Under the pieces are notes generated by a model, which was not told the DNA's origin, searched no databases, and worked only from the letters and a program-made list of their open reading frames with translations. A stretch of DNA of 64,000 nucleotides. Origin: Phenylobacterium sp. (lineage in GTDB: Bacteria > Pseudomonadota > Alphaproteobacteria > Caulobacterales > Caulobacteraceae). Location: contig NZ_JAUXSP010000019.1 in the NCBI RefSeq assembly GCF_030679875.1, positions 186,001 to 250,000 on the forward strand. The letters are read 5' to 3'. The translations under genes and the position numbers were made by a program. Within the stretch, counting starts at the first letter, position 1. Every line of letters starts with the position of its first letter. This document shows, piece by piece, positions 15,961 to 25,087 of this stretch.

Positions 15961-16995
15961 CTACCGGAAAGCGTCGACCACCTGGGCGATCCAGGCTTTC
16001 ACATTGTCCTTCTTGTCCAGCGGCGTCTTGCCGTGGCGGACGACGATCAGGTCGAGGTCGGGGACCAGGACCGTGTACTGGCCCTCATAGCCGTTGGCGC
16101 TGAACGAGCCGGGGCCCGCGATATTCAGCCACCAGTGGGCGCCATAGTCGCCCTCGCGCACCGCCGGCTGCGGCGTGGGCGTGCGGGCATAGTCGACCCA
16201 GTCGGCCGGCAGCAGCTGGCGATCCTCCCAGCGGCCGCCGCGCAGATAGAGCAGACCAAACCGCGCAAAATCCCGCGCCGTCGCAAAGCAGAAGGACGAG
16301 CCGATGAAGGTCCCGGCCGCGTCGAACTTGGGGACCGGGCTGGTCATGCCCAGGGGGCCAAACAGGCGCTCACGCATGAAGGCCTCGAACCCCGCCTCAT
16401 CGACGCCCAGCGCCCTGGCCGCGCAACGGGCGACGATGTTGGTCGTGCCGCTGGCATAGGACCAGGCAGTCCCCGGCGGATGGGCCAGGGGTCGGCTGGC
16501 GGCATAGTGGGCCACATCGGCCTTGCCGGAGCCGAACAGCATCTCGATCACGTCGGAGACGTGGCCCGGCACATAGTCCTCCACAAAGGCCAGCCCGCTG
16601 GACATGCGCAGCAGCTGGTCCAGCGTGATCGCCGCCCGGGGGTCACCCGGGGTCTCACGCCATTCGGGGACATCGGCCGGGGCGTGGATATCGATCCTTC
16701 CGTCGGCGACCAGCAGACCCGCCAGGGCCTGGGTGATGCTCTTGCCCTTGGACCAGGAGGGATAGGTGGCGTCCGGGCCAAAGCCCTCGCCATAGCGCTC
16801 CAGAACCAGCCGGCCCCCCTGGATGATGACCAGGGCGTGGGTTTCGCCCAGCAGCTCGGTGTCTGGCGCGGCGAAGGCCGTTTCGACCAGGGCGTCCAGA
16901 ATCACGCCGTCAGCATGTTCAGGCTCTCCCAGCGGCCATTGCGCCGTGGGCCAGGGCGTGTGGGCGGGTTGGGTCGGCAGGATGGGAAGGCTCAT
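15961..16995 (-). CDS. Serine hydrolase, class C beta-lactamase/esterase family
   Basis: This is a 344-residue PBP-like serine hydrolase (beta-lactamase superfamily, EstB/6-aminohexanoate hydrolase-like). The SxxK motif is SWSK at 80-83, a tyrosine element is near YASGTTN around residue 175, and the third motif is the RHGKT segment near the C-terminus. No signal peptide is visible after ATG 16995, so it is probably cytoplasmic and more likely an esterase or amidase than a secreted beta-lactamase. A start 12 codons earlier is possible but adds an arginine-rich stretch. It is convergent with the accessory pair and divergent from ppc. Confidence 0.85.
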   Translation of the reverse strand: MSLPILPTQPAHTPWPTAQWPLGEPEHADGVILDALVETAFAAPDTELLGETHALVIIQGGRLVLERYGEGFGPDATYPSWSKGKSITQALAGLLVADGRIDIHAPADVPEWRETPGDPRAAITLDQLLRMSSGLAFVEDYVPGHVSDVIEMLFGSGKADVAHYAASRPLAHPPGTAWSYASGTTNIVARCAARALGVDEAGFEAFMRERLFGPLGMTSPVPKFDAAGTFIGSSFCFATARDFARFGLLYLRGGRWEDRQLLPADWVDYARTPTPQPAVREGDYGAHWWLNIAGPGSFSANGYEGQYTVLVPDLDLIVVRHGKTPLDKKDNVKAWIAQVVDAFR

Positions 16996-17102
16996 GGCGC
17001 CCAGGTGAACGCGCCGAGGCGGCGATGTCAAAGGCGGCCCCTAGGTCAACTTCGCCGCCACGGCCCCTGTCCGTCGCGCCCGGTTGGAGTCAGGATGGGG
17101 CC

Positions 17103-19814
17103 ATGGAAACCCCCGACACCCGATCGCCCGCCCATCCCCTGGACCTTGGCGGCGAGGCTGGCGATGACGCCCGCGAGGTCCGGCTGCAGGCTGGCCTGCT
17201 GTCTCAGCTGCTGCGCGAGGCCATCGCCTATCTGGACGGGGAGGCCGCCGCCGCCGGGGTGGACGCGGCCCGGGCGGCCGAGGGCCTGCGCCCCTATGAG
17301 GAGCTGTCGGCCGACGAGGCCGAGTTCCTGGCGCGCGCCTTCGCCTGCCACGCCCTGTTGGAAAACATGGCCGAGGAGGTGACCGGTCGGCGCCGTCAGG
17401 CCGAGGGCCGCTCGGCCGGGGCCAGTCGCGCCGTCACCCTGCGCGGGGCCGTCGAGGCCCTGGCCAAGGCCGGCCGCAGCGAGCGCGAGATCGCCGAGAC
17501 CCTGTCGCGCCTGCGGGTCGCGCCGGTCTTCACCGCCCACCCCACCGAGGTCCGCCGCCGGGCCCTGGTGGACCGGGAAGGCGAGATCACCCGGCTCATG
17601 GCGCTGCGCCGCCACCGGCTGCCGAGCGCCCTGGAGGCCGAGGCCCGCGAGGCCCTGTTCCGGGAGGTGGCGCTGCTCTGGCGCACGCGACTGAACCGGC
17701 CCGAAAAGATCGCCGTCGCCGACGAGATCCGCAATGTGCTCTCGGTGGTGCGCCAGTCGGTGCTGCCGGCCGTCGCCGCCCTCTATGCCGACTGGCAGGG
17801 CCTGCTCAGCGACGCCGAGACGCCGCCAGTGCTCAGCCTGGGATCGTGGCTGGGGGGCGACCGGGACGGCCATCCCGGCGTCGACGCCGAGGCTCTGCGC
17901 ACCGCGCTGGAGGCCCAGGCCCGGCTGATCTGCGACTTCTATGCCGGCGAATTGCGCGCCCTATGGCGTGATCTGGCCATTTCATCGGGCTTTTCGGAGG
18001 TTTCTGAGGCGGTTCGCGCCCTGGGCGAAACCATGCCCGACCCGTCCCCCCACCGCCGCGACGAACCCTATCGCCTGGCGCTCGAGGCCATCTTCGACCG
18101 GCTGGGCGCGGTGTCCCAGAAGCTGACCGGCCAGCCGGTGGCCTTCGCCCTGACCGCCTCGGAGGTCGAGCCCTATGGCGAGCCCGAGGACTTCATCGCC
18201 GATCTCCGCGCGGTGGCGGAGTCCCTGGAGGCCAACGGCGGCGAGCGGATGGTCGGTCCGCGTCTGAAGCGGCTGATCCTGGCCGTGCAGGCCTTTGGCT
18301 TCCACCTGCTGACCATCGACCTGCGGCAGAACGCCGACGTGCATGACCGGGTGATCGCCGAGCTGCTGGACCGCGCCGGCGTCACCAAGGACTATGCCGC
18401 CCTGGACGAGGCGGCGCGGCGGCGCGTCCTGCTGGCCGAGCTCGCCCATGAGCGGCCCCTGCGCTCGCCCTATCTCGACTATTCGGCCGAGACGACCAAG
18501 GAGCTGTCCATTCTCGACGCTGCGGCCCGGGCGCTGGACCTCTACGGGCCCAAGGCGCTGGGGGCCTATGTGATCTCCAAGGCTGCGGCGGTGTCGGACA
18601 TCCTGGCCCTGCTGGTGCTGATGAAGCAGGCGGGCCTGGCGCGGGGCGGGGCGCGACCGACGACGCGGATGCGGCTCAGCCCCCTGTTCGAGACCATCAC
18701 CGACCTGGAGCAGGCGCCGGACATCCTGCGCGACTGGCTGGCCATGGCGCCGGCCCGGGCCATTGTCGGTCAGGCGGGCTACCAGGAGGTGATGCTCGGC
18801 TATTCGGACTCCAACAAGGACGGCGGCTACATCGCCTCGCGGCTGCATGTGGCCCTGGCCGCCAGCGCGCTCTCCACCGCCTGCCTGGAGAACGGGGCGG
18901 CCCTGCAGATCTTCCACGGCCGCGGCGGCTCCATCGGCCGGGGCGGGGGGCCAGCGGCGGCCTCGGTCATGGCCCAGCCCTTCGAGGTCATCCCCAGCCG
19001 CATGCGCTGGACCGAGCAGGGCGAGATGATCTCCCGCCGCTACGGCGACGAGGAGTCTGCAAAGCGCCGCATGGACGAGCTGGTCGGCGCCGTCCTGGCC
19101 GCCGGCGCCCGCCAGCAGATCTCCCCCAGCGAAGCCCACGCCGAGCGCCTGGCCCGGCTGCGGAAGGGGGCGTTTTCCGCCTATCGGGAGCTGGTCTATG
19201 AGAACCCGGCGTTTGAGGACTTCTTCTGGTCGGCGACGCCGGTCGGGGAAATCGCCGAGCTGAACATCGGCAGCCGGCCGGCTTCGCGGACGAAAAGCCG
19301 GAAGATTGAAGACCTTAGGGCCATTCCGTGGGTGTTCAGCTGGACCCAGTCGCGGTTCATGCTGCCGGGCTGGTTCGGCTTTGCGGGGGGGGTGAAGCGG
19401 GCCGGACTGACCCCCTCAGAACTGGCCGAAATGGCGCATATTGGGCGCATTTTCCCCGCTTTATTGGCCGATATGGAGATGGCCCTGGCCCAGGCCGACA
19501 TGGAGCTGGCGGGCGCCTATGCCGAGCTGTCGCCGGACCGGGACGCCGCGCGCGCGATCATGGACGTCATCCGCGCCGACCATGAGCAGGCCTGCGAACT
19601 GGCGGTGTCGATCCGCCGCGGCACGCGGCTGCTGGATGATCGCCCGGCGCTCGCCGAATGGGTGCAGGTGGCCTCAGACTCCATCGCTCCGCTGAACCGG
19701 CTGCAACTGGAACTGCTGGCAAGGCGGCGCCGTGGGGATGACGATCCGCGTCTAAAACGGGCGGTGGAGTTCACGGTTGCGGGCATTTCCGCCGGACTTC
19801 GCGGCACCGGCTGA
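17103..19814 (+). CDS. ppc: Phosphoenolpyruvate carboxylase
   Basis: Ppc makes oxaloacetate from PEP and bicarbonate, an anaplerotic step feeding the TCA cycle. The 903-residue protein has the family landmarks: catalytic histidine in FTAHPTEVRRR (His146), GYSDSNKDGGY in the middle, and FHGRGGSIGRGGGP, the mobile catalytic loop. ATG 17103 was chosen because GGATGGGG lies just upstream and the extra 26 upstream codons are compositionally unlike a protein N-terminus. The C-terminus ends ISAGLRGTG, matching the usual end with terminal glycine. It is followed by sdaA 69 bases later. Confidence 0.97.
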   Translation: METPDTRSPAHPLDLGGEAGDDAREVRLQAGLLSQLLREAIAYLDGEAAAAGVDAARAAEGLRPYEELSADEAEFLARAFACHALLENMAEEVTGRRRQAEGRSAGASRAVTLRGAVEALAKAGRSEREIAETLSRLRVAPVFTAHPTEVRRRALVDREGEITRLMALRRHRLPSALEAEAREALFREVALLWRTRLNRPEKIAVADEIRNVLSVVRQSVLPAVAALYADWQGLLSDAETPPVLSLGSWLGGDRDGHPGVDAEALRTALEAQARLICDFYAGELRALWRDLAISSGFSEVSEAVRALGETMPDPSPHRRDEPYRLALEAIFDRLGAVSQKLTGQPVAFALTASEVEPYGEPEDFIADLRAVAESLEANGGERMVGPRLKRLILAVQAFGFHLLTIDLRQNADVHDRVIAELLDRAGVTKDYAALDEAARRRVLLAELAHERPLRSPYLDYSAETTKELSILDAAARALDLYGPKALGAYVISKAAAVSDILALLVLMKQAGLARGGARPTTRMRLSPLFETITDLEQAPDILRDWLAMAPARAIVGQAGYQEVMLGYSDSNKDGGYIASRLHVALAASALSTACLENGAALQIFHGRGGSIGRGGGPAAASVMAQPFEVIPSRMRWTEQGEMISRRYGDEESAKRRMDELVGAVLAAGARQQISPSEAHAERLARLRKGAFSAYRELVYENPAFEDFFWSATPVGEIAELNIGSRPASRTKSRKIEDLRAIPWVFSWTQSRFMLPGWFGFAGGVKRAGLTPSELAEMAHIGRIFPALLADMEMALAQADMELAGAYAELSPDRDAARAIMDVIRADHEQACELAVSIRRGTRLLDDRPALAEWVQVASDSIAPLNRLQLELLARRRRGDDDPRLKRAVEFTVAGISAGLRGTG

Positions 19815-19883
19815 GCGGCCCTGGCCACGGCGTAGCCGGCGTCTATGGTCCCGGCCTTCGTTCTCTTCAGCGATGAGTGTCCC

Positions 19884-21260
19884 ATGAGCGCCGGCGTCTT
19901 CGACCTCTTCAAGCTCGGGGTCGGGCCTTCCAGTTCCCACACCATGGGGCCGATGACCGCGGCGGCCCGCTTCCTGGCGCGGCTGGAGGCGGCCGGCGCG
20001 CTGGCGGCCACGGCGCGGGTGGAGACGACGCTCTATGCGTCCCTGGCCATGACGGGCCGCGGCCACGCCACCGACCGGGCGGTGATCCTGGGCCTGGCGG
20101 GGTTCGAGCCGGCGACCATCGATCCGGACGCCGCCGAGGCGCAGCTGGCGCAGGTCAGCGAAAGCGGCCGCCTGACCCTGGGGGCCGGCGGCCCGGAGAT
20201 CGGGTTTTCGGCGGCCGAAGACATCCTCTGGCAGGGGCGCACCCGCCTGCCGCAGCATCCCAACGCCCTGCGGTTCCGGGCCCTGGACGGGGCCGGTGAG
20301 ACCCTGGCCGAGGGGCTCTACTTCTCCATCGGCGGGGGCTTCGTGGTCGATGAGGCGCAGTTCGACGCCCCGCCGGCGCCGTCGGGCCCGCCCATCCCCT
20401 TCGACTTCGCCAGCGCTGACGAACTGTTGGAGATGGCGCAAAGGGAAGGGGTGAGCATCGCGCAACTGATGTGGCGCAACGAGATCGCCCGGCGGAGCCC
20501 TGAAGAGGTGAACGCCGGCCTCGACGCCATCTTCGAGGCCATGGAGGCCTGTATCGAGCGGGGGCTGCGCCAGGACGGCTGCCTGCCCGGCGGCCTGAAG
20601 GTCCGGCGCCGGGCCCGCCAGCACTTCAACGAACTGACCCGGCGGATGGAGCGCAATATCAGCGACCCCCTGGCCGCCCTTGACTGGGTGAACCTGTGGG
20701 CCCTGTCGGTGAACGAGGAGAACGCCTCGGGCGGCAAGGTGGTGACGGCGCCGACCAATGGGGCCGCAGGCCTGCTGCCCGCCGTGCTGCGCTTCTATGA
20801 CCGCTTCTACCGGGGCGGGGCCGAGGGGCGCCGGACCTTCCTGCTGACGGCCGCAGCCATCGGGGCGCTCTATAAGCGCAACGCCTCGATCTCGGGCGCC
20901 GAGGTGGGCTGTCAGGGGGAGGTCGGCGTGGCCTGCTCGATGGCCGCAGCCGGACTGACGGCGGCGCTGGGCGGAACCAACGCCCAGATCGAGAACGCCG
21001 CCGAGATCGCCATGGAGCACAATCTGGGCCTCACCTGCGATCCCATCGGGGGCCTGGTTCAGGTGCCCTGCATCGAGCGCAACGCCATGGGGGCGGTGAA
21101 GGCCATCGACGCCTCGCGCCTGGCGCTGTTGGGGGATGGCCAGCACTCGGTGAGCCTGGACAAGGTCATCGCTACGATGAAGCGGACAGGCGAGGACATG
21201 AACGAGATCTACAAGGAGACCTCGCTCGGCGGACTGGCCGTCAATGTGGTGGAGTGCTGA
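19884..21260 (+). CDS. sdaA: L-serine ammonia-lyase (L-serine dehydratase)
   Basis: SdaA deaminates L-serine to pyruvate with an oxygen-sensitive [4Fe-4S] cluster. The 458-residue single-chain type begins [22 protein letters not shown], fuses the beta-type N-terminal domain with the alpha catalytic domain, and carries [16 protein letters not shown] and [18 protein letters not shown], which contain the cluster cysteines. ATG 19884 gives the conserved N-terminus. It follows ppc on the same strand, and the two could be cotranscribed (69-base gap with no evident terminator). Downstream lies a palindromic repeat before the convergent cheW gene. Confidence 0.96.
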   Translation: MSAGVFDLFKLGVGPSSSHTMGPMTAAARFLARLEAAGALAATARVETTLYASLAMTGRGHATDRAVILGLAGFEPATIDPDAAEAQLAQVSESGRLTLGAGGPEIGFSAAEDILWQGRTRLPQHPNALRFRALDGAGETLAEGLYFSIGGGFVVDEAQFDAPPAPSGPPIPFDFASADELLEMAQREGVSIAQLMWRNEIARRSPEEVNAGLDAIFEAMEACIERGLRQDGCLPGGLKVRRRARQHFNELTRRMERNISDPLAALDWVNLWALSVNEENASGGKVVTAPTNGAAGLLPAVLRFYDRFYRGGAEGRRTFLLTAAAIGALYKRNASISGAEVGCQGEVGVACSMAAAGLTAALGGTNAQIENAAEIAMEHNLGLTCDPIGGLVQVPCIERNAMGAVKAIDASRLALLGDGQHSVSLDKVIATMKRTGEDMNEIYKETSLGGLAVNVVEC

Positions 21261-21280
21261 GGCGGGCGGGCCTTAGCTGG

Positions 21281-21326
21281 CGCGCGTTTCGCTCCGATAA
21301 CCGGTTCCCACTTATCGGAACGCGCT
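21281..21326. repeat. Intergenic palindromic repeat between convergent sdaA and cheW
   Basis: The arms GCGCGTT..TCCGATAA (left, with a 4-base insertion) and TTATCGGA-ACGCGC (right) pair around an 11-base loop containing GGTTCCCA. This resembles the dispersed palindromic element seen between genes in many alphaproteobacteria. It may terminate transcription from both sides, although there is no long T tract. Confidence 0.6.
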
Positions 21327-21785
21327 TTAGGCCGCCGCCAGCTCCGGGGCGGGCAGGATGCCGCTCATGTCGATCAGGGTGATGATGCCCTCATCAGTGG
21401 TGATCATGCCCCGGGCCAGACCCTTTGAGGAGGCTGAGCCAATGACCGGCGCGGGCTGGATCTCGCCCTCGCCCACATTGATGATGTCGGAGACGGCGTC
21501 CACCAGCAGGCCGACCGTGCGGCCCACCAGATCGACGACGATGACGACGGAGGAGGAGCGGGCCTCGCTGGCCGGCAGGCCCAGGCGGGCGGCCAGGTTC
21601 AGCACCGGCAGCACCGCGCCGCGCAGATTGATGACGCCCAGCACATAGTCCGGCGCATTGGGCAGGGGGGTCGAGTTGGTCCAGCCGCGGATTTCCCGGA
21701 CCAGCTGAATGTCGATGGCGAACCGCTGTTCGCCAATGACGACGGTGATCAGTTCGCCGCTGGTGGCGAGGGGCTGTCCGGTCAT
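21327..21785 (-). CDS. cheW: Chemotaxis coupling protein CheW
   Basis: This is a 152-residue single-domain CheW that links chemoreceptors to the CheA kinase. The domain starts ELITVVIGEQRFAIDIQLVREI, has LGVINLRGAVLPVLNLA (residues about 58-74) with the conserved NLRG segment, and ends with GMITTDEGIITLIDM. ATG 21785 follows GGGAGG at 10 bases, so the upstream extension is unlikely. No other chemotaxis gene is nearby, so it is an orphan cheW in this window. Convergent with sdaA across a palindromic repeat. Confidence 0.92.
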   Translation of the reverse strand: MTGQPLATSGELITVVIGEQRFAIDIQLVREIRGWTNSTPLPNAPDYVLGVINLRGAVLPVLNLAARLGLPASEARSSSVVIVVDLVGRTVGLLVDAVSDIINVGEGEIQPAPVIGSASSKGLARGMITTDEGIITLIDMSGILPAPELAAA

Positions 21786-21952
21786 GCTCAGAACGCCTCC
21801 CAGCGCTCGGCTGTGGCCCAAGGGGGCCGGCTGGGATGGGCTATCCCGAATCCAACGCCCGTGATCGCACTGTCGATGATGATCAATGAGGGGAGGTTAA
21901 CGAGACCTCTCCGGCCAAGCTTTTTGCTGCGACCTTTTGTCGGGGGGCGCTC

Positions 21953-22003
21953 TGCGTCCTTCGAGGCTCGCTGGCGCTCGCACCCCAGGATGAGGGAGTG
22001 GGG
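21953..22003. repeat. Dispersed repeat family A, copy 1
   Basis: The sequence begins GCGTCCTTCGAGGCTCGCTG and ends in the stretch AGGATGAGGGAGTGGGG. It is nearly identical to the copies at 22130-22180 and 27362-27411. Read on the minus strand it gives the familiar CTCATCCTGAGGTGCGAGC pattern found between genes in many alphaproteobacteria. Confidence 0.75.
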
Positions 22004-22026
22004 TTGGGGTGGGTCTCGCTCACGCC

Positions 22027-22062
22027 GTCATGGTCGGGCTTGACCCGACCATCCATGAACAC
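22027..22062. repeat. Dispersed repeat family B, copy 1
   Basis: GTCATGGTCGGGCTTGACCC followed by GACCATCCATGAACAC is the common alphaproteobacterial intergenic motif with a GGTCGGGCTTGACCCGACC hairpin core. It is related to the copies at 22079-22114 and 27418-27447, which are in the opposite orientation. Confidence 0.65.
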
Positions 22063-22078
22063 GGGACTGGCCGCGGTG

Positions 22079-22114
22079 TGCATGGACCCTCGGGTCAAGC
22101 CCGAGGGTGACGGA
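22079..22114. repeat. Dispersed repeat family B, copy 2
   Basis: GCATGGACCCTCGGGTCAAG followed by CCCGAGGGTGACGG contains the near-palindrome CCCTCGGGTCAAGCCCGAGGG. It lies close to, and inverted relative to, copy 1, and immediately before family A copy 2, the same A/B adjacency seen at 27.4 kb. Confidence 0.65.
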
Positions 22115-22129
22115 GAGTGCGGGCGCGTT

Positions 22130-22180
22130 GCGTCCTTCGAGGCTCGCTGGCGCTCGCACCTCAGGATGAGGGAGGTGGGG
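22130..22180. repeat. Dispersed repeat family A, copy 2
   Basis: GCGTCCTTCGAGGCTCGCTG continuing to CTCAGGATGAGGGAGGTGGG. It is almost identical to copy 1, 177 bases away in the same orientation. Confidence 0.75.
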
Positions 22181-22209
22181 GGCTGAGGCGTCGCGGGGGC
22201 GCTGGTCGC

Positions 22210-23796
22210 TTAGGCAGCCTGGCGGGCTTCCACGGGGGCGAGGCGGATCAGGTAGTCGAAGGCCGACAGCGCCGCCTGGGAGCCTTCGCCCATGGCGATG
22301 ACGATCTGCTTGTAGGGCGTCGTCGTGGCGTCGCCGGCGGCGAACACCCCGGCCACCGAGGTCTGGCCCTTGGCGTCGACCTCGATCTCGCCGCGCTGGG
22401 ACAGGGCCACCCCGCCCTCGGCCAGCCATTCGGTGTTGGGCACCAGGCCGATCTGCACGAAGATGCCGTCCAGCTCGACGGTATGACCCTCGCCCGTGCC
22501 CCGGTCGTTATAGGTCAGCGCCGTGACCTTGGCGCCGTCGCCGATGACCTCGGTGGTCAGGGCCGAGGTGATCACGTCGACATTCTTCAGGCTCTTCAGC
22601 TTGCGCTGCAGGACCTCGTCGGCGCGGAGCTTGCCGTCGTATTCGATCAGGGTGACGTGGGCGACGATGCCGGCCAGGTCGATGGCGGCCTCGACGCCGG
22701 AATTGCCGCCGCCGATCACGGCCACGCGCTTGCCCTTATAGAGGGGGCCGTCGCAGTGGGGGCAGTAGGCCACGCCCTTGTTGCGATACTTGTCTTCGCC
22801 AGGCACGTTCATCTGCCGCCAGCGGGCGCCGGGCGCCAGGATGACGGTGCGCGACTTAAGCGACGCGCCGTTCTCCAGCACCACCTCGACCAGCCCGCCG
22901 GTCTCAGACGCCGGGATCAGCTTGGCGGCCTTCTGCAGGTTCATGATGTCGACCTCATAGTCGCGCACATGGCGCTCCAGGTCGGCGGCGAGCTTGGGGC
23001 CCTCGGTGTGCGGGGTGCCGGTCAGGTTCTCGATGGCCATGGTGTCGAGCACCTGGCCGCCGAAGCGTTCGGCCGCGACGCCGGTGCGGATGCCCTTGCG
23101 CGCCGCATAGATGGCCGCGGCCGCGCCAGCCGGACCGCCGCCGATGACCAGCACCTCGAAGGGCTCCTTGGCCTTGATCTTGGCGGCGTCGCGGGCGGCC
23201 GCCCCGGTGTCGAGCTTGGCCAGCACCTGTTCCAGGGTCATGCGGCCCTGACCGAACTCGACGCCGTTCAGCATGATGGTCGGCACGGCCATGATCCCGC
23301 GCGCCTCGACCTCGGCCTGGAACAAGCCGCCGTCGATGGCGGTGTGGCGGATGCGCGGGTTCAGCGCGGCCATGGTGTTCAGCGCCTGCACCACGTCGGG
23401 GCAGTTCTGGCACGACAGCGAGAAATAGGTTTCGAACACGAAGTCGCCGTCGAGCGCCTTCACCTGTTCGATGGCCTCAGCGTCGACCTTGGGCGGATGG
23501 CCGCCCACATGCAGCAGGGCCAGCACCAGCGAGGTGAATTCGTGGCCCATGGGCAGGCCGGCGAAGGTCACGGCCACATCGGTTCCGGCGCGGCGGATCT
23601 CGAAGGAGGGCTTGCGGGCGTCATCGCCGTCGGTGCGCAGGGTGACCTTGCCGCCCGACACCGAGACGATGTCTTCCAGCAGTTCGCCCATCTCCGCGGC
23701 CTTGGGGCCGTCGCCCAGCGAGGCGACCAGCTCGACCGGCTGGGTCACGTTCTGCAGATAGCCCTGCAGCTGGCTCTTCAGCGTGGCGTCCAACAT
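22210..23796 (-). CDS. ahpF: Alkyl hydroperoxide reductase subunit F
   Basis: AhpF is the NADH- and FAD-dependent disulfide reductase that recharges the peroxiredoxin AhpC. The 528-residue protein has two tandem thioredoxin folds at the N-terminus with the redox pair C129-x-x-C132 (SCQNC). These are followed by a thioredoxin-reductase-like part with the FAD motif [19 protein letters not shown] near 218 and the second redox pair CPHC at 345-348. The C-terminal [15 protein letters not shown] is the conserved FAD-binding end. It lies downstream of ahpC on the same strand with a 263-base gap, so it may have its own promoter or be read from ahpC. Confidence 0.97.
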   Translation of the reverse strand: MLDATLKSQLQGYLQNVTQPVELVASLGDGPKAAEMGELLEDIVSVSGGKVTLRTDGDDARKPSFEIRRAGTDVAVTFAGLPMGHEFTSLVLALLHVGGHPPKVDAEAIEQVKALDGDFVFETYFSLSCQNCPDVVQALNTMAALNPRIRHTAIDGGLFQAEVEARGIMAVPTIMLNGVEFGQGRMTLEQVLAKLDTGAAARDAAKIKAKEPFEVLVIGGGPAGAAAAIYAARKGIRTGVAAERFGGQVLDTMAIENLTGTPHTEGPKLAADLERHVRDYEVDIMNLQKAAKLIPASETGGLVEVVLENGASLKSRTVILAPGARWRQMNVPGEDKYRNKGVAYCPHCDGPLYKGKRVAVIGGGNSGVEAAIDLAGIVAHVTLIEYDGKLRADEVLQRKLKSLKNVDVITSALTTEVIGDGAKVTALTYNDRGTGEGHTVELDGIFVQIGLVPNTEWLAEGGVALSQRGEIEVDAKGQTSVAGVFAAGDATTTPYKQIVIAMGEGSQAALSAFDYLIRLAPVEARQAA

Positions 23797-23997
23797 GGCT
23801 CGGGTCCGGTGTCTTTAAGCAAGAGCGCGCAGGGCCGTGATCGGCGCGCACCCCCGCAGGCGGGGAGGGCGAGAGAGGTCTTCAAAGGATAGGGACGGCG
23901 GGGCCCCCAGCGTCCAGGGGACGCCGGGGCCGGTGGGGGGCGCCGCCCTCGCCTGCCAGCCGCAAGGCCAGATGGCGGGGGGCGACGCCCCTTATTC

Positions 23998-24035
23998 CGT
24001 CAGTTCGTCCGGTCAGTTCGTCCGGTCAGTTCGTC
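23998..24035. repeat. 13-bp tandem repeat (three units) followed by a 10-G run
   Basis: Three units of CGGTCAGTTCGTC, the first lacking one G, lie in the ahpC-ahpF gap and are followed by ten consecutive G residues at 24036-24045. The repeat is too short and too regular at the unit edges for CRISPR. It may be a slippage-prone tract, and the G run is also a place where assembly errors are common. Confidence 0.7.
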
Positions 24036-24059
24036 GGGGGGGGGGCGCTTGGCGCGCCC

Positions 24060-24623
24060 TTAGATCTTGCCGACGAGGTCGAGGGAGGGCGACAGGGTCT
24101 TTTCGCCTTCTTCCCACTTGGCCGGGCAGACTTCGCCCGGATGGGCGGCCACGTACTGGGCCGCGCGGATCTTGCGCAGCAGCTCCATGGCGTTGCGGCC
24201 GATGCCCTCGGCGGTGACTTCCATGAACTGGATCACGCCTTGCGGGTCGATCAGGAAGGTGCCGCGGTCAGCCAGGCCCTGGCCCGCGCGCATCATGCCG
24301 AAGTTGTTGGTGACCACGCCCGAGGGGTCGCCGATCATGGTGTAGGCGATCTTGCCGATGGCCGGCGAGGAGTCGTGCCAGGCCTTGTGCGAGAAGTGGG
24401 TGTCGGTCGAGACCGAATAGATCTCCACGCCCAGCTTCTGGAATTGCGCGTAGTTGTCGGCCAGGTCCTCAAGCTCGGTCGGGCAGACGAAGGTGAAGTC
24501 GGCCGGGTAGAAGAACACCACCGACCACTTGCCCTTCAGGTCGGTGTCGCTGACCTCGACGAACTTGCCGCCCTTATAGGCCTGGGCGGTGAAGGGAAGA
24601 ATGGACGTGTTGACGGAAGCCAT
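24060..24623 (-). CDS. ahpC: Alkyl hydroperoxide reductase subunit C (2-Cys peroxiredoxin)
   Basis: AhpC reduces H2O2 and organic peroxides in the cytoplasm. The 187-residue protein has the peroxidatic cysteine in [12 protein letters not shown] (Cys47) and the resolving cysteine in [11 protein letters not shown] near 166, as in E. coli AhpC. A purine-rich ribosome site (CGGAGAG, minus strand) precedes ATG 24623. It is the first gene of the ahpC-ahpF pair. An OxyR-type site lies about 80-117 bases upstream of the start, suggesting peroxide induction. Confidence 0.97.
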   Translation of the reverse strand: MASVNTSILPFTAQAYKGGKFVEVSDTDLKGKWSVVFFYPADFTFVCPTELEDLADNYAQFQKLGVEIYSVSTDTHFSHKAWHDSSPAIGKIAYTMIGDPSGVVTNNFGMMRAGQGLADRGTFLIDPQGVIQFMEVTAEGIGRNAMELLRKIRAAQYVAAHPGEVCPAKWEEGEKTLSPSLDLVGKI

Positions 24624-25087
24624 GCGCGATCTCTCCGGGCGTTGGTTTGGATAGGAGGGGGAGGAAACACCGCCTTCCTACCACCGCATGCTGCATCGCA
24701 GAAATCGATTTTATCTGGGGGGTCGATAGAGGGGGTCGATGGGGCTGGCCAGTGAAGCATCCTCGCAGCGATGCCAGCGAGCCCAGACTGAAATTGGATT
24801 CCAAGCGACTACTACGTCGAGGCTTCTCGGCGCCTGCGACCAAACGTGTGAACACCCACCCTTTTGGTTGGGCAGACCAGACGATCGGGCGAGTGGGCTA
24901 TTTGAGCCACTAGCCCACAAGGCCTCACGCGCCGATCGCCGTCATTCTTGGCAGAAACCGGAAAGAAATTCGTTCAGATTGTGTTCATAGCGATATCGGC
25001 AGATATTCGGTCGTGGCCGATACTGGCTCGCTGGCTCAGCCAATCTGTATTTTTGCTGCGCCAATTCGAAAATGGGGGGAACAGGAA
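24624..25087. other. 464-base divergent gap upstream of ahpC and the small secreted gene pair
   Basis: No credible gene is seen. The left part contains the ahpC leader with the OxyR-like site. The composition turns AT-richer after about 24940. The right end must carry the promoter of the small secreted genes, but I could not pick a convincing -35/-10 pair. Confidence 0.5.
24704..24740 (-). promoter_or_regulatory. Putative OxyR binding site upstream of ahpC
   Basis: On the plus strand the tetranucleotides ATCG, CTGG, ATAG and CGAT occur with exactly 7 bases between each. This matches the OxyR layout ATAG-N7-CTAT-N7-ATAG-N7-CTAT at 10 of 16 defined positions, with exact spacing. The location before a known OxyR-target gene supports it. 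There is no oxyR gene in the window. Confidence 0.4.

Larger units (their letters stand above)
21786..22209. other. 424-base gene-free, repeat-bearing gap between cheW and ahpF
   Basis: I see no credible gene here. The gap separates the cheW start from the ahpF stop and carries two copies each of two dispersed repeat families (listed separately). The first 100 bases could hold the cheW promoter, but no confident -35/-10 pair was found. Confidence 0.6.

Noticed and set aside
17025..17102. Upstream in-frame extension of ppc
   Set aside because: Proline/serine-rich, lies in the spacer before a strong ribosome site, and PPC homologues begin near residue 1 of the shorter form.
22117..23892. 591-codon plus-strand frame opposite ahpF
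   Set aside because: Antisense to a full-length ahpF; composition typical of GC-rich complementary-strand frames.
23998..24035. Short direct repeats considered as a CRISPR array
   Set aside because: Units are contiguous with no spacers, and there are no cas genes.
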